From assembly GCA_958295665.1 (NCBI GenBank), contig OY282558.1, positions 338,741,106 through 338,805,105 of the forward strand: 64,000 nt of DNA. Direction: 5' to 3'. The translations under genes were made by a program, and so were the position numbers. The stretch is from Tipula vernalis. Lineage: Eukaryota > Arthropoda > Insecta > Diptera > Tipulidae. Positions 32,456 to 44,377 of the stretch are shown here, in pieces; within the stretch, counting starts at the first letter, position 1; each line of letters begins with the position of its first letter. Below the pieces are notes generated by a model that was not told the DNA's origin, did no database searches, and worked only from the letters and a program-made list of their open reading frames with translations.

Positions 32456-33365
32456 ATGACACTGACATTTCTTCAAGTCAACCTTCACCTCTCTAAGGTA
32501 GCATCAGCTGCTCTAATTTTAAAAATTGGGAAAGAAGCGACAGATGTCGTCTTGATCCAGGACCCTTGGGTCAGTGAAGACCGGGTACTTGGGCTCAAAA
32601 CTCCCTATTATAGATTAATGCACGCGAAAAAAGAAGGTAAGGTTCGGTCGTGCATTCTCTTTAAAAATGACATAAGTTGCTTTCTGTTATCAAATTTCAG
32701 TAACGGAGATGTAACAGCGGTCAGCATTGAGGTCGATAAACCAAACCTCTGCCTAGTGTCAGCTTACCTTGCTTATGATGAAGTGGATACTCCACCAATC
32801 ATTCTAGGTGAGCTAATCTTGGAGGCTCAGAAGCGCAAGGTTGGAGTCATCCTTGGGAGTGATGCAAATGCTCGTCACACAATATGGGGAAGTACGGACA
32901 CAAATGAACGAGGTGAGTTACTCCTTGATTACATTTTAAGTACTAACCTTCATATACGTATATAACATAGACAATAAGCCGACCTTTATAACTAATAATA
33001 GACACGAAGTATTGGATATTACTCTTGTCTCAAGCTTTCTGTCGATTAGTCTATCAAAATGGAGAGTGTCGGAGGACCACTCCTTTTCTGATCATTGTTA
33101 TCTTCAATTTGAAATGGACTTCTCCAAAAATTCCAATTTACAGAAACAGGAGGAAAACCAACTGGGATACCTTTAGAACTATTCTGGGTAATTCACTACC
33201 AGTTCCGGTGCCAAAACCTCCAAAAACTGCGCAAGAGCTCGATGGCTTGGTGGACGAGTTGTTCAGCGCTTTTAATGAAGCTATACTGAACTATAGCCCT
33301 CTTAGCAGGCCTAGAGGTAAATCTCCGCCACCCTGGTGGTCCAAGGAGATTCAACAAATACGTTG
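32456..33365 (+). pseudogene. LOA-type LINE ORF2: endonuclease region
   Basis: Starts at the ATG at 32456 (MTLTFLQVNLHLSKVASAAL). VVLIQDPWVSED carries the catalytic Glu position (Asp here, since E-P-W is usual). VSAYLAYDEVDTPP and VGVILGSDANARHTIWGS carry the catalytic D-x-N/A-x-H segment, followed by NERGELLLDYIL. Shifts at about 32960 and 33030 break the C-terminal part. The following frame (33025-33366) gives SPLSRPRGKSPPPWWSKEIQ, the usual P-P-W-W linker ahead of the RT. Confidence 0.75.
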
Positions 33366-34860
33366 AAAATGCAAAAGACTCTTCAAAACAGCACGGAAAA
33401 CAAAATCTGCTGTAGACTGGGACTCCTCTAAGGAAGTCCTCAAAATTTACAAATATCAATTGAGAAATGCCAAGAACAGCTCTTGGAGACTATACTGTGG
33501 CAAAATTCAGGAGTCTTCGGAGATATCTAGGCTACACAAAGTACTAGCAACTGGTCCTTCCATCCCAATTTATCTTCAAGGGCCGGATGCGATATGGACC
33601 ACTAATAGTGCGGAATCGCTGGAACTTCTGATGGAGACTCATTTTCCTGGTTGTTCCGAATCTGTACCTAGCACATCAGTAGGTAAAAGGGCAAGTAGCC
33701 TCATAGGCCAAATTATTAGCAGAAAAAAGATCTTGTGGGTGATAAACAGTTTTAAACCATATAAGTCTCCTGGACTCGATGGTATTTTCTCTGCGGATAT
33801 TCAACAAACTACGGATCTAACAATTTTCTGGTTAGAGGTAATTTTCAAAGGCAACCTAGAACTATGACACATTCGTAGTAAATGGACAGAAGTGAAAGTT
33901 GTTTTCATACCTAAGGTGGGAAAACGCTCACACTGCAATCCCCGATTAGCTTGTCTTCCTTCCATTTTAAAACACTGGAAAGACAAATAGAAGCTCATAT
34001 TAGAGCCACGATTGTCTTGGAAAAGCTGTCCAAATCTCAACATGCCTATTGGAATGGGAGATCTGTTGAGACTGCTCTTCATTCTCTTGTATTTTTCATT
34101 GAAAAATCTTTCGAATATAGAGACTACGCAATGGTAACCTTCTTGGATATTGAGGGGGCCTTTAACAATGTGCTTCCAGGGGCTATAACTCGGGCATTTT
34201 CAGGTCTGGGAGTGAATGAATCACTCAAGAACTGGATATACATATTAGATGCTAAGAGGCAGGATCACAAATGCCAGTTTTGGGCAATCTTCCGTCAGAA
34301 GATTTGCAACCAGAGGTACACCGCAGGGTGGCCTACTGTCGACCCTACTTTGGAACTTGGTCATAAATGACCTGGTGCTGAGATTGGAGGATGGTGGCTT
34401 CAAGATGGTTGCCTATGCGGATGATGTTGCTATTGGTGTCCGTGGTAAAAATCACGGCACCCTTAGTGTGCTTACGCAGAATGCCCTGGGCACTCTTTCA
34501 TTATGGGCCAATGGCTGTGGGTTGAATGTGAACCACACAAAACCGAATTAGTTCTCTTCTCTAGAAAATATAAATTTCCTCACATCGATCGCCCATTTTA
34601 AATGGGTTCAGCTTGACTTTTACAGTTGAAGCGAAGTTTCTGGGTCTCGTTTTGGATAGCAAATTATATTGGAAACCCAATACTCTGCAAAGGGTAAAGA
34701 AAGCTTCTATAGCACTATACTCTTGCAAAAATGCCATTGGGGAAGGATGGGGGTGGAGCCCCGCATCGTACATTGGCTTTATACCGCAGTAGTCAGACCC
34801 ATACTCTTGTATGGGGTAATAGTCTAGTGGCCTGCTCTGGACAAAACTGTCAACCAAAAG
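33366..34860 (+). pseudogene. LOA-type LINE ORF2: reverse transcriptase region
   Basis: The RT is spread over several frames. The pieces are INSFKPYKSPGLDGIFSADI near 33750, the decayed fingers motif near 33900-34050, and MVTFLDIEGAFNNVLPGAI near 34133 (first catalytic Asp). TRGTPQGGLLSTLLWNLV lies near 34310 and MVAYADDVAIGVRGK, the catalytic box, near 34405. LSLWANGCGLNVNHTK follows. Thumb text FLGLVLDSKLYWKP lies near 34640. Multiple single-base shifts (for example near 34330 and 34555) make it inactive. Confidence 0.78.
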
Positions 34861-35821
34861 CTGTTGAAAAAAGTTCAGAGAACAATCTCTCTGTGGATCA
34901 GTGGTGCACTGAGGAGCACATCCACTCAGGCACTACAGACTCTGCTATTTTTGACTCCTCTAGATATCTTGGGGAAACAGTTGGCAGCTTGTACTGCCAT
35001 ACGGTTGAAATCCATCTTAATGTGGACCTGCAACAATACAGGGCACTCATCTATTTTGTGCAACAAACAAATTCCCAAGACCACCGACTATACTGTCCCG
35101 TCACTATCTTTTGACACAAAGTTCCGTACTAGGATCCCATCCAGGGAGGACTGGATGTTGGGTGCAGTTTTGGAACCAGGAGTTATAAACTTCTTCACTG
35201 ATGGTTCAAAATGGGACGGGAAAGTCGAGCCTGGAGTATTCTGCAAGGAACTTCTGTTAAATCTCTCCTTTCTTCTCCCCGACTATTGTAGCATTTTTCA
35301 AGCTGAAGTAACTGCCATAAAGGAAGTCGTAGACTGGTTGAGGTATAATGTAATATCAGTTTGTGATATTCGTATATATACGGACAATCATTAAAGCGCT
35401 TCAATCACACCTCCTCACGTCGAGAGTAGTCCAGAACTGTCTCTCATTTCTTAACGAGATGGCAGATCAGTTTAACATCCACATTTTATGGGTGCCCGGG
35501 CATTTCATAGGTACACGGAATATAAACGCCGATGAACTGACTCGACGTGGTACAATGGACCACTTCTCAGAAAGCAGAAAGGATATTGAAATGCCTCTTG
35601 CGGTATGTAAACTGCTGCTTCAGGAAGAAGCAAGCATGGTCAATATCACTTTTTGCGTAAGCGAAGAGACAGTACTTCATCTTCTTTGCACCTGCCCTCG
35701 TCTGGCACGAAACATACTAAAGTTTCTAGGGGCACCCCTCTTCAAACACCTGACGGACCTCTGTAGGATGGACATCAGGAGTATCCAGCACTATGTTAAC
35801 AGCTTAAAATGGTTCCAATGA
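34861..35821 (+). pseudogene. LOA-type LINE ORF2: RNase H and C-terminal finger
   Basis: Removes the RNA strand during copying in the parent. LGAVLEPGVINFFTDGSK near 35155 carries the first Asp of RNase H. SIFQAEVTAIKEVVDWL near 35290 carries the Glu. IRIYTDNH near 35370 carries the next Asp, after which one base is lost. The next frame continues KALQSHLLTSRVVQN, then HILWVPGHFIGTRNINADEL with the His-containing W-V-P-G-H motif and last Asp. Beyond it, SEETVLHLLCTCPRLARN is the C-x-x-C-x-H-type tail usual in LOA/I/R1-group ORF2. Confidence 0.8.
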
Positions 35822-35916
35822 GTTGGAGGGAATAATTATTGTGGTATGGCTATGAACCATTTTTTGTGTCTATGCCTGGTCCTAGTACCCAAACCTAACC
35901 TAACCTATCGTACATG

Positions 35917-36130
35917 TCATTTTCTGCCCAAGAATTTCCCCGTTTCTCGTAATGTGAGATATTTTTAAAGTGAGATAACAAATAGCGTAACGACTACAAT
36001 TATTGGCACTGAATAAATTTGATGTAATTATTGGCACCATTTTTCTCTGTTAATATTGAAATTTACTGTATTTTATGTTTGTATTTGTGAGAATTATAAA
36101 GTATTTTCCGCATTTTCAAACAACACGTTA
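35917..36130. other. Short spacer between two LINEs
   Basis: AT-rich; nothing recognised. It continues the sequence that preceded the LOA-type insertion. Confidence 0.35.
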
Positions 36131-38200
36131 CACAAATTAGTTACACTGCATCGATCCTGCTAAGGTGGAAGGACATATTCCACAGCACGCGTAGACGGCA
36201 AACATCGGACCGCGTACACTCTCAATCATCCCGGAATGATAGTGGTAGGATTGTACCCAAACTAGAGATGTATACTCCAAAATAGATCGAACAAACGGGT
36301 ACCCAAAATCCCTGCAGTTTCGTTTATTAAATATATGACTTTGAAACAATAGTGTTAACATGTCTGGTAAATGTAGCGTCGGATGCAAAAATCACACCAA
36401 GATCGGAAATGAACTCGACTCGGTCAACGTCTTCATTGTACAGCTGATATTGGTGAAAAATGGGTGAGCGTTCATGGCCAGTCTATTGTTAATTGACCAA
36501 CTACAAATTTTTCATGCCATCTGCGATGAGGAGGCAGTTAGAAAACTTAAAGCATTGCACCACATCGTTGATAAACAATGAAAACAACAATGTATCAATG
36601 TGACTACCTTGAGGCACGCTAGATGGCACACGAAATAATTGGAAGTAACAAACCAAAATCCTAACGGAATGCCAGTGAGGGAGGAACGCAACCATTTAAT
36701 GTAGACTGTCTAACTTACTAATAAGAATACAGTGACCAATCATATCCAAAGCCTTGGCAAAATCTGTATAAATAACGTAGAGCTGATGTCTGAAGTATAA
36801 ACTATCAAATAATTCGCCACAAAACGAAACCAAGTTAGTTACTGTTGTGCAGGAGAAAAAAAGTTTTTAGCGTGGAAGAACCAAATTCTATGAACCAAAG
36901 ACTCAAACAACTTGGGTAAGACGAAAAGAATGGCGATTCCACGATAATTACTCACACCACTTCTTCTACCCGCCTTGAAGGTTCAATGAATACAATAAAT
37001 TTTCCATGGTTCGAGGAAAAATCGTGACGAAGGCTTTCAATAAATATGAAGGTGAATCGGAACCCAAACACTCAAACAATATCGGCGGGAAGCCATCATA
37101 ACCCGCTCCCTTTCCAACCTCGAGCTGGAGCAAGCAATCCCGAACATATTCCTCGGTAAACTTGAAAATATTAAACTGATCGAAGCTGGGAAAAGCTGGA
37201 GATGCGATAGCGGGCCACAGAACAGGTTTGTAAACCGACGCAAAAAAAAATTGGCAAACTCATTACAGATGTCCAAGGGCTAGCTAGCGACGGAGCTCTG
37301 GTAAAACATATAGAATACGGAAAGCCAGCCACTTTTTTCTTGCTGTCAATGAAATTTCAGAACTCCTTAGGACCTGATAAGGTAGGGGGTGAGGAGTAAA
37401 TTAAAGTCGTCCACAATGATAAGTTGGTCGCTATAACGAACTAGAAGCATAACAGCTGAGTCGATGCAGTTGATAAACGTGTTATATTACTGGGCGGTTT
37501 TAGGCTAGGATGAAAGACAATCACATCATTAGGAACCGAATTCTTTCCCGCAATCAAAATTCCAGCACATTTACGGCTGGTGTGAAAATCGTTTCTATCA
37601 TTTCTATATGAACGACATAATCAGATAACAAGTATTCTTCGGAGAACATATTTATCGTAAGAGAGGTCTCGCTGATTATTATGACGTTACAATCGTTGTC
37701 AAGTACGCCTAAACGAAAAACCTTTAGCTTTACCCGAATACTGAAAGCGTTGTGGTAGTAGATCGAGGTGAAATCGTTGATAGTGTTAGATGCAGCAGGA
37801 GTTATTGGTGGTGTTGGAACGTTATAGCAGCTATGATTTTTGGCTGTCGTGAATGATTTACAAATGGACGTATTATCAAACCACAAGGCCACATATCAGA
37901 ACTGTTTAGCATATTGAAATAAGCATCCTTTAACCCAATTTTAAAGGAAATGAAGGTAATATAATTGTCAATTAGCCAGTCCTTTGCAAGTAATAATGTA
38001 CAATCCACTTCGTCAGGCAAGCAATCTTCTAATTTACTTTGAATGTAAGCCAACAAGCATTTCAGGTGAAACGGATGGGTCGATTTCACTTACATACAAA
38101 TATTTTTTTATTGTTGACAGGAATAACGGCAGATTTAATTGAATCAACAGGATTACCTGTACCAATAATGCTTTGAGTATGGTTCCGAGGATTAATGATA
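36130..38200 (-). pseudogene. Jockey-like LINE copy, minus strand, decayed
   Basis: Read leftwards: SFKIGLKDAYFNML and DMWPCGLIIRPF (37990-37870) are the C-terminal ORF1 domain. SIRVKLKVFRLGVLDND and VIIISETSL near 37700 are the start of the endonuclease. EFANFFLRRFTNLF near 37255 precedes the RT. SNYRGIAILFVLPKLFES near 36950-36900, SVPQGSHIDTLLFSLFIND near 36610 and RSILEYTSLVW near 36280 are RT and C-terminal motifs. The text matches the plus-strand copy at 26.2-29.15 kb closely enough to be one family. Many stops and shifts. Confidence 0.72.
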
Positions 38201-40426
38201 GTACCATGGCCAGAGTCCATAACAGACTTGTTTAACAGTTGGTTGATTAATTTACGATTTTCAGCTACCTCGGATTCGATTTTCTTCAGGTCAATATTTT
38301 TAGTTTAGGAAGTGATATTAACACCTAATCTTTGATTAAAGCAAGATATCTTTTAAATTCTCTGTGCAGCTACATAATTTGCGTTAATAATCTTTGTTTA
38401 ATCTCTTTAAAAACAATCTGTTACAAAAAAATATTTGTGAAATGTTAAACCCGAAAAGAGGGAATAATTAAGTCAAGATAAAAATAACTTTTCTGGTCAC
38501 CCTTATAAATGTCTGTTTAGTTCAAAACGTTCAAGTTCGCATATTTTTTTGTATATAAACAAATGTACATTTAGGCTAAAATTATTACTTGTAAAATTAT
38601 AAACACATCCATTTCATCATCACATGTCATTTAAATCACTCTATAATTTTATATGTCACCGACTACCTTAACATTAAACATTCTGTCATCAGCAAACTTA
38701 ATCAAATTATATACCCTTTCGTTAATCTTACTATTATTGCGGTCACATATACACACAATCAATATAATTCACATTATGAGGGTTAGACCCACAGTCGTTT
38801 TACTCCTATATTTCATACAAAATACACATTTAAATTGGAAAGTTGTCTGTTGATTATAAAAAAAAAAAAAAATCGTACCGGTAGATTTAAATCTAAAATA
38901 TAATTTTTCCTTTTTTTTTGTGCCTTGCGATGATATCTTTTTCTGGTTTTAAGGATTATTATTCGACCGGATGCTTATTTTCTCATAATTTTCCCAAACA
39001 TTTCCCAATTTTTATTTTTTTGCGTTATAAATAAAATTTGCGTATAATCATCTCGTTCAATTTTTCATTAATTCACCGCTCTTGTTGTTTACCCTCGAAA
39101 TCACATTTTCATGTAAAAATGAATTTAAAATAAAAAATTAAAAACTTTAAGATTTCGTCTCCTCTTTGTACAACAAAAAAAATTAAAAATCGAGTATCTG
39201 TTTTTCCTTATTAATTGTCCTTGAAATTTTGTACTCGTGTAACCTAGACTGGAAATAAGGGGTTTCCACTTTCCAATGAAATTTGTACGTTTACGGAATA
39301 CAAATTTTTTTGACGAATTATGCAATAGGTGTAAGTGTGTTGGATACAACAGGGTGACCCAAAAATGCTCTATGCTAATTATGGGAATGTAAATATTTCA
39401 CGATTCTTCCACTATTTAATTTTTGAGCTTGTGGCATCCTAGTAAAATCATGAAAATTGATCATAAGCTAAAGCTGCCTACTTAGCACTCTGTACAGTAA
39501 GTGAAATTCACTCTAAAATAATTGATTTAATGAAGAGGGTCGGCTTGTTGTTGAGTAACAAAAGTTTCACATAGAGAAGATGGAGGTGTGGCCACCACAC
39601 AACTGTATTTTACGGCGGGACCGAAATCTATAGTAAATATAATCTGTAGTAGGCGAAGGTTATTAACTTAAAGCGAATTGGCTTTGTGAAAGTCCAAATA
39701 ATTTATGTTAAGTTCATCTGAATGTGTGCTTTGAAACACATACATACATATGCTTTTTAGTTGTTGTTGTTTAATCTAAAATTAATTCGGTACCTTTTTG
39801 GACGGATGGCAATCAATAAGCAAATCTGTTGAATTTCAGAGGGTGAACATTGATGTTCTACACTCATTCGACCATTTCTCGTATGCCCTATGAATTCAGC
39901 TGGTCTTAAGTGCTTTTCAAGGTTTTCTTAATTTTTTTCTTTATGATTTTCTTCTTCCTCATTTCGCGGTTGACCCTTACCCTCCCGAATTTTAGGCGGA
40001 AGTTGAATGTTTCTAAAATTAAACTAAATTCAATCATTTGTACTGAACCTTAAAAACTATCAATTTGCTCAATAGGTGCTCTAATGGATTTTAACTCCAG
40101 ACTGTTCGCTGTTCAATTGATTTCATCCATAGATAAAGTGATTCTCTAGTGAAATTACACGTAACGTTTACCACAAAGTTCGGCAAACTTCCACATGAGA
40201 AGAATTTCATTTACTAACAAATAAACGATAAACTGCAGTGATTACAAAACATTTCGGAAGTTCTCGACTGAAGCAAAACCATAGGTATGTCTGCTGTGAG
40301 TTAAGTCGTTTAGAGTGTCCTGTGAGTTTTAATACAAATTGATTTCACATTTGGCCAATCGCCTATTGCGGGGACTTTTATTTGTTTTAGTGATTCGACT
40401 GATATCACAGCATAAGAGAATTAGCT
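38200..40426. other. AT-rich DNA with one short repeat copy
   Basis: No gene supported. At 39580-39615, ATGGAGGTGTGGCCACCACACAACT and following bases match the start of the element at 16458, but the likeness ends after about 35 bases. Confidence 0.4.
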
Positions 40427-41430
40427 ATGGACTATCATCCATATAGCAGAGTTGTTCGTAGTGAGTCCGGTGAACTAAAAATGGACGCTAAAACCGACCT
40501 CGAGGTGTGGCTTAATTATTTCTCCTCATTTCTAAATAGACAGGCACAACCTTTCAAGCAACAACTCCTCTCCCTTGATTCAACTCCTTACGATGAATAT
40601 ACTATGAAGTGCGAAACGTGATATCGCAGATGAAAAACTAAGACACCATGCTTAAATATGGCGGTGATTATCTGTTCAACCGCATGTTTCAACCCATATA
40701 ATAATTTTGCATAGAGCAGACATCCCAGGAGAGTGGAAGACTATTATCTGTCCATTTTATAAACAGAAAATTTGTTAAACTGCAACAAGCACCGCGGTAC
40801 AGCTTTCCATAACATAGGCTACAAGGTTTTGGTCAAAGTAGTCGCGGTAAAGTTGCCAACTTACAGTTGACAAAAGAGGGGATGGATCTTAGATGATTCT
40901 CAATGTGGTCCAAATATATCAACGACTGCCATGAAAAGGAAATCTCTGTGCACAGTCTATTCGTAGACTTCCAACAGGCGTATAGGGACTTGTGTTTTAT
41001 CCTACCTGAGCATACCGTCTAAATTGGTTTCTAAGTACGAGCTTTGAAAATGGATGGCTCAATAGTTATGCAAGGTGCTAATGGGAGGTACAATTTCGGA
41101 TAACTTTGAGATAATATATGGAGTGTGACAAGGAGATCTCAAACTGAAAGTATCTTCAACCTTTCATGGGAGTATGTCATTCGTCAGTTCAATATAGCGC
41201 AGCTGCATGTATTATAAATCAACCCAGCTATTAGCATATGCTGACGAAATTTGAATTTGGGGTCGAAACATTATCTCCCAACAAATAAACAGCCCAACAA
41301 ATATTGCCTTCAAATCAACGAAACGAAGACGAAATACCTGGTCACCTCTAGAAGGTAGATGCGCGGAGACTTCATTTAAGGAGATACACAATATGTGAAT
41401 GTGAATTAGTTCAAATATCTAAAATCTAAA
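40427..41430 (+). pseudogene. LINE reverse transcriptase remnant, unplaced clade
   Basis: After TDLEVWLNYFSSFLNRQ the thread moves through frames: HRADIPGEWKTTIICPFYK near 40710, RGTAFHNIGYKVLVK near 40795, SLFVDFQQAYRDL near 40960 (first catalytic Asp), TRRSQTESIFNLSWEYVIRQ near 41130, and QLLAYADEI near 41225 (catalytic box with D-to-E change). QINETKTKYLVTSRR near 41310 is the post-palm motif. The N-x-x-K-T-K-Y motif and F-x-D-F-x-Q-A-Y style recall RTE-like or related elements. Heavily mutated; ends not found. Confidence 0.65.
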
Positions 41431-41961
41431 GTTTATTTTAAAACCTAAAATTAATTTGTAAGTAAATTCGAAAGGAACGATTTCTACTCAGTTTACTGTT
41501 TGACACATGTAATGGCCACCGAAGTCTTCTGATGCCGCACAATTTTTTTGAGACATAAAATAAAAGAAACCAACGATTAAGAATAACAGCGCAATAAGGA
41601 TTTTTGATGTGGCAATCGAATAACTGCGACGACAATGCAAAAATCGAAATGTGCTACACAGCAAAATGATCTTAAGAATAATAAAACCAGCTTAAACAAA
41701 TTCCAGCGGGGGAAAAAGATGGCAGAAAGAGGGTACAAAAAAATGTTACCTAAACGAATTGTTAACTAAACGAAAACGAAGGTCTTTAGACAAAGGTGTC
41801 CCATAATCAATAACATTCGAAGGAACCCGGTCCGCTGGTTAAGGATGGTGGCCATTTTATTGTGCATAACTAAGTTTTCAATCGATATGATCATGGATGT
41901 GAAATACACATTTTTACTTATCAAATTCCGAATACCTGTCAATATACTGGTTGAGCCATTG
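41431..41961. other. AT-rich DNA, nothing recognised
   Basis: No supported gene or repeat between the RT remnant and the hairpin element. Confidence 0.35.
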
Positions 41962-41963
41962 TA

Positions 41964-42481
41964 ATCGAAGGATCCAAATATCTCCTAAAATACGCTAGCT
42001 ACAAAAAATATGGTTTAGGAAAAAATTGTCAAGGACAATGGGGGTCATATATCTGTATTAAGTCAAGGTCATTTTTTAAAAATGGAAAGCCCTACCCAAT
42101 TTTACGTCCGAATATGTATTTTCCATGACCGCTCAAAGTCATCTGAAGGAATATATTTTAGTTATAATGCTTATGATTTACTATGAAATAGCAAATCATA
42201 AGCATTATAACTAATGTGTATTCCTTCAAGTGACCTTCGGAGGGCATGGAAAATACATATTCGAACCTCTAATTTCCCACTCTTTTCGAATCCCATGTCA
42301 AAATTGGGTTTTCTATTTAAAAAATGCCCTTAACCTTCAAATGACTTTGAGATTTGACCTTGAGAATTGACCTGAAGTACAAGAGCATTAATACAGATAG
42401 AAGACCCCCGTTGTCCTTGACAATTTTTTTTAAGCATTTTTTTTAGCTGGCGTGTTTTAGGAGATATTTGGATCCTTCGAT
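41964..42481. mobile_element. 518-bp hairpin element with TA duplication
   Basis: The two halves are inverted copies almost to the centre. The ends ATCGAAGGATCCAAATATCT match exactly, and the centre is AGTTATAATGCTTATGATTT against its inverse with only about 13 bases between. TA flanks both sides (41962-41963 and 42482-42483). The right arm has two insertions (about 42275-42310 and 42330-42375) not in the left. Non-coding. A transcript would fold into a stem of roughly 200 bp. Confidence 0.82.
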
Positions 42482-42483
42482 TA

Positions 42484-44371
42484 AAATAAAACCCAGGATT
42501 TTGTTTTACCTCGTTTTTCTTTCCCTAGAATGCTGTCCGTCGGTTATATGATTACGAGAGCATAATTTTGTCGCAATCCTGTCATGATGTTAGAATGTTT
42601 CATTGATAACTAAACGAAACGATATAAGATGGCCTAGGAGCAGTGACTAAAATACACTTGTTTACGTGGTTGATGAAATTGATTCATTCATTGGGTATGA
42701 AAAGAAAAATGGTGAAAATAAATAGAAAAATCTTTAACGAGCTGTTAGAGAGTCGCAATGCGCCTTTTCTTTACGAACCCTCCTAATGATTAAATTTTAA
42801 AATCAATAAATAAAATATTTAAACAATTTAATGTTTCATTTTGTGGATATTGCTAATTTCCACCATCAAGCAGTGAATATTTCACAAGCATAACAACAAA
42901 AACTATTTGTGGCCACAGACAAGAATTTCTAAATCTAAAATCTTACATGTATGACTTTTATTCAACCATTAAGTGGCTGTATTACTCCTTGCCCTTATTA
43001 ATTCCACTTATTAAATCAATTTAAACCAAACCATCCAATATTCTTCAACATTTTCTAAAGAAAAAGGAAAGTTTGAGTGGATGGATTTATATTTTCTCTT
43101 AATTACTTCATAATTATCTACTGAAATGTTTACCCTAATTATTAAATCGGTATTTAATCCTTTCATGAATTATTAATACATGAAGTGATGAAAAACATAA
43201 TTGGCCTAACCAAATAATACTCGTATTTTGTTTGACCTGGGAATTGGAATTCAATTTTGGTCAAATAAAATAACCATGGAATTCAATGTTTGGAATTCGA
43301 TTTGTTTTCAAATACATTCTTTTTGCTAATAAAATATTGGTATGTGGATTTGTTTACGTCTAGCGTATTTAATAAATATTTTTTTTTACTTTTAATTGCC
43401 AAATAAATCGTCAAAATAATAAGAAATCTCACAAAACCAACCTATAGAATTAAAGAAATGTGGTCTAGCGCACCGAGCGTAAAGTAGGCAAACTAAACTA
43501 TGAATTTGGTTTTGAATTCCGTCAATTTATCAGGAATTCGACGAATTCCTATTGTTGTAAATTGTCCCATAAAATATGGCTAGTATAAAATTCAACGTTG
43601 TGCGAATAGAATAGTGCGCGATGAGCGAATATCACTTCTCGCCATAGCTCTTTTCTCGCATTTAACTTTTCGAACCCTAACAATGGATTTTGTTTATTTT
43701 TCTTTTAGATGAATCTATTCATCTTAAATTTTTCGAGTTCAAAACCTAGAAACCTTTTCAATTCATAAATTTTTCATTTCATAAGTTTAGTGAAGTCATT
43801 TGAGCCGTTTAATTTGAAATACAGGTTTATTAAAATGCTAAAATTTGTTGCTCCGTTAGCATAACAGCTGTGTGTGACGTACCCGACATAAAATTCCGAA
43901 ATTTGATGCTGTAATACAAATTTATTGAAATAAACCGTTTTTTTTATAACACAAATCCGCCTTATCTATGTTTTTGTTTATTGGATCGCCTTCGCTTCTG
44001 CCAGCCTCATGGGTTTGACTATGTTCTGTTTGGTGGGCCAGAAACGCTCGGGCTGGGTGTAACAATGGGATATGACTGTTTTGAAAAAATAAAAAATTAA
44101 AAGAAACAAAATGGCACTAAACTGTGATTTACGCGATTCGCCCACCGAATTTTGATGCTTTATTACGGTATTCCGTTATGTTGATTTTCTGCTTATCCGC
44201 TTGTTTTTATCTTCTGTTCGATTTTCTTTTATTTATATCCTTATTTGTTTATTACCTTATTTGATAGACAACGGGATTTTTCAAACAGGTCCTTGCCGGA
44301 TGTAACTTCTCAGGCTCTTCAACAACGGGTCTTCCTTCAATAATAATAACAATGTTCACAAAAAAGGTAAT
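42484..44371. other. AT-rich DNA, one doubtful coding stretch
   Basis: Nothing firm. At 43950-44062 (plus) a GC-richer frame reads VYWIAFASASLMGLTMFCLV then GQKRSGWV and a stop, like a membrane-spanning end of a protein. No acceptor site or partner exon was found, so it is not called as a gene. Confidence 0.3.
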
Positions 44372-44377
44372 TCAAAT

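Larger units (their letters stand above)
30897..35905 (+). mobile_element. LOA-type LINE with RNase H, full length, 11-bp duplication
   Basis: TATCGTACATG is repeated at 30886-30896 and 35906-35916. The 5009 bases between hold a GC-richer 5' UTR, ORF1 (DUF4780-like), ORF2 with endonuclease, RT and RNase H, and a 3' end with the short tail CCTAACCTAACC. This order, with a C-terminal RNase H, fits the LOA clade or a close relative in the R1/I group. The duplication is perfect, yet the ORFs carry many lesions. A 752-bp derivative sharing its 5' UTR type is at 55273-56024. Confidence 0.88.

Noticed and set aside
35891..35905. Telomeric repeat
   Set aside because: Only two to three units at the 3' end of a LINE; it is the element's tail.
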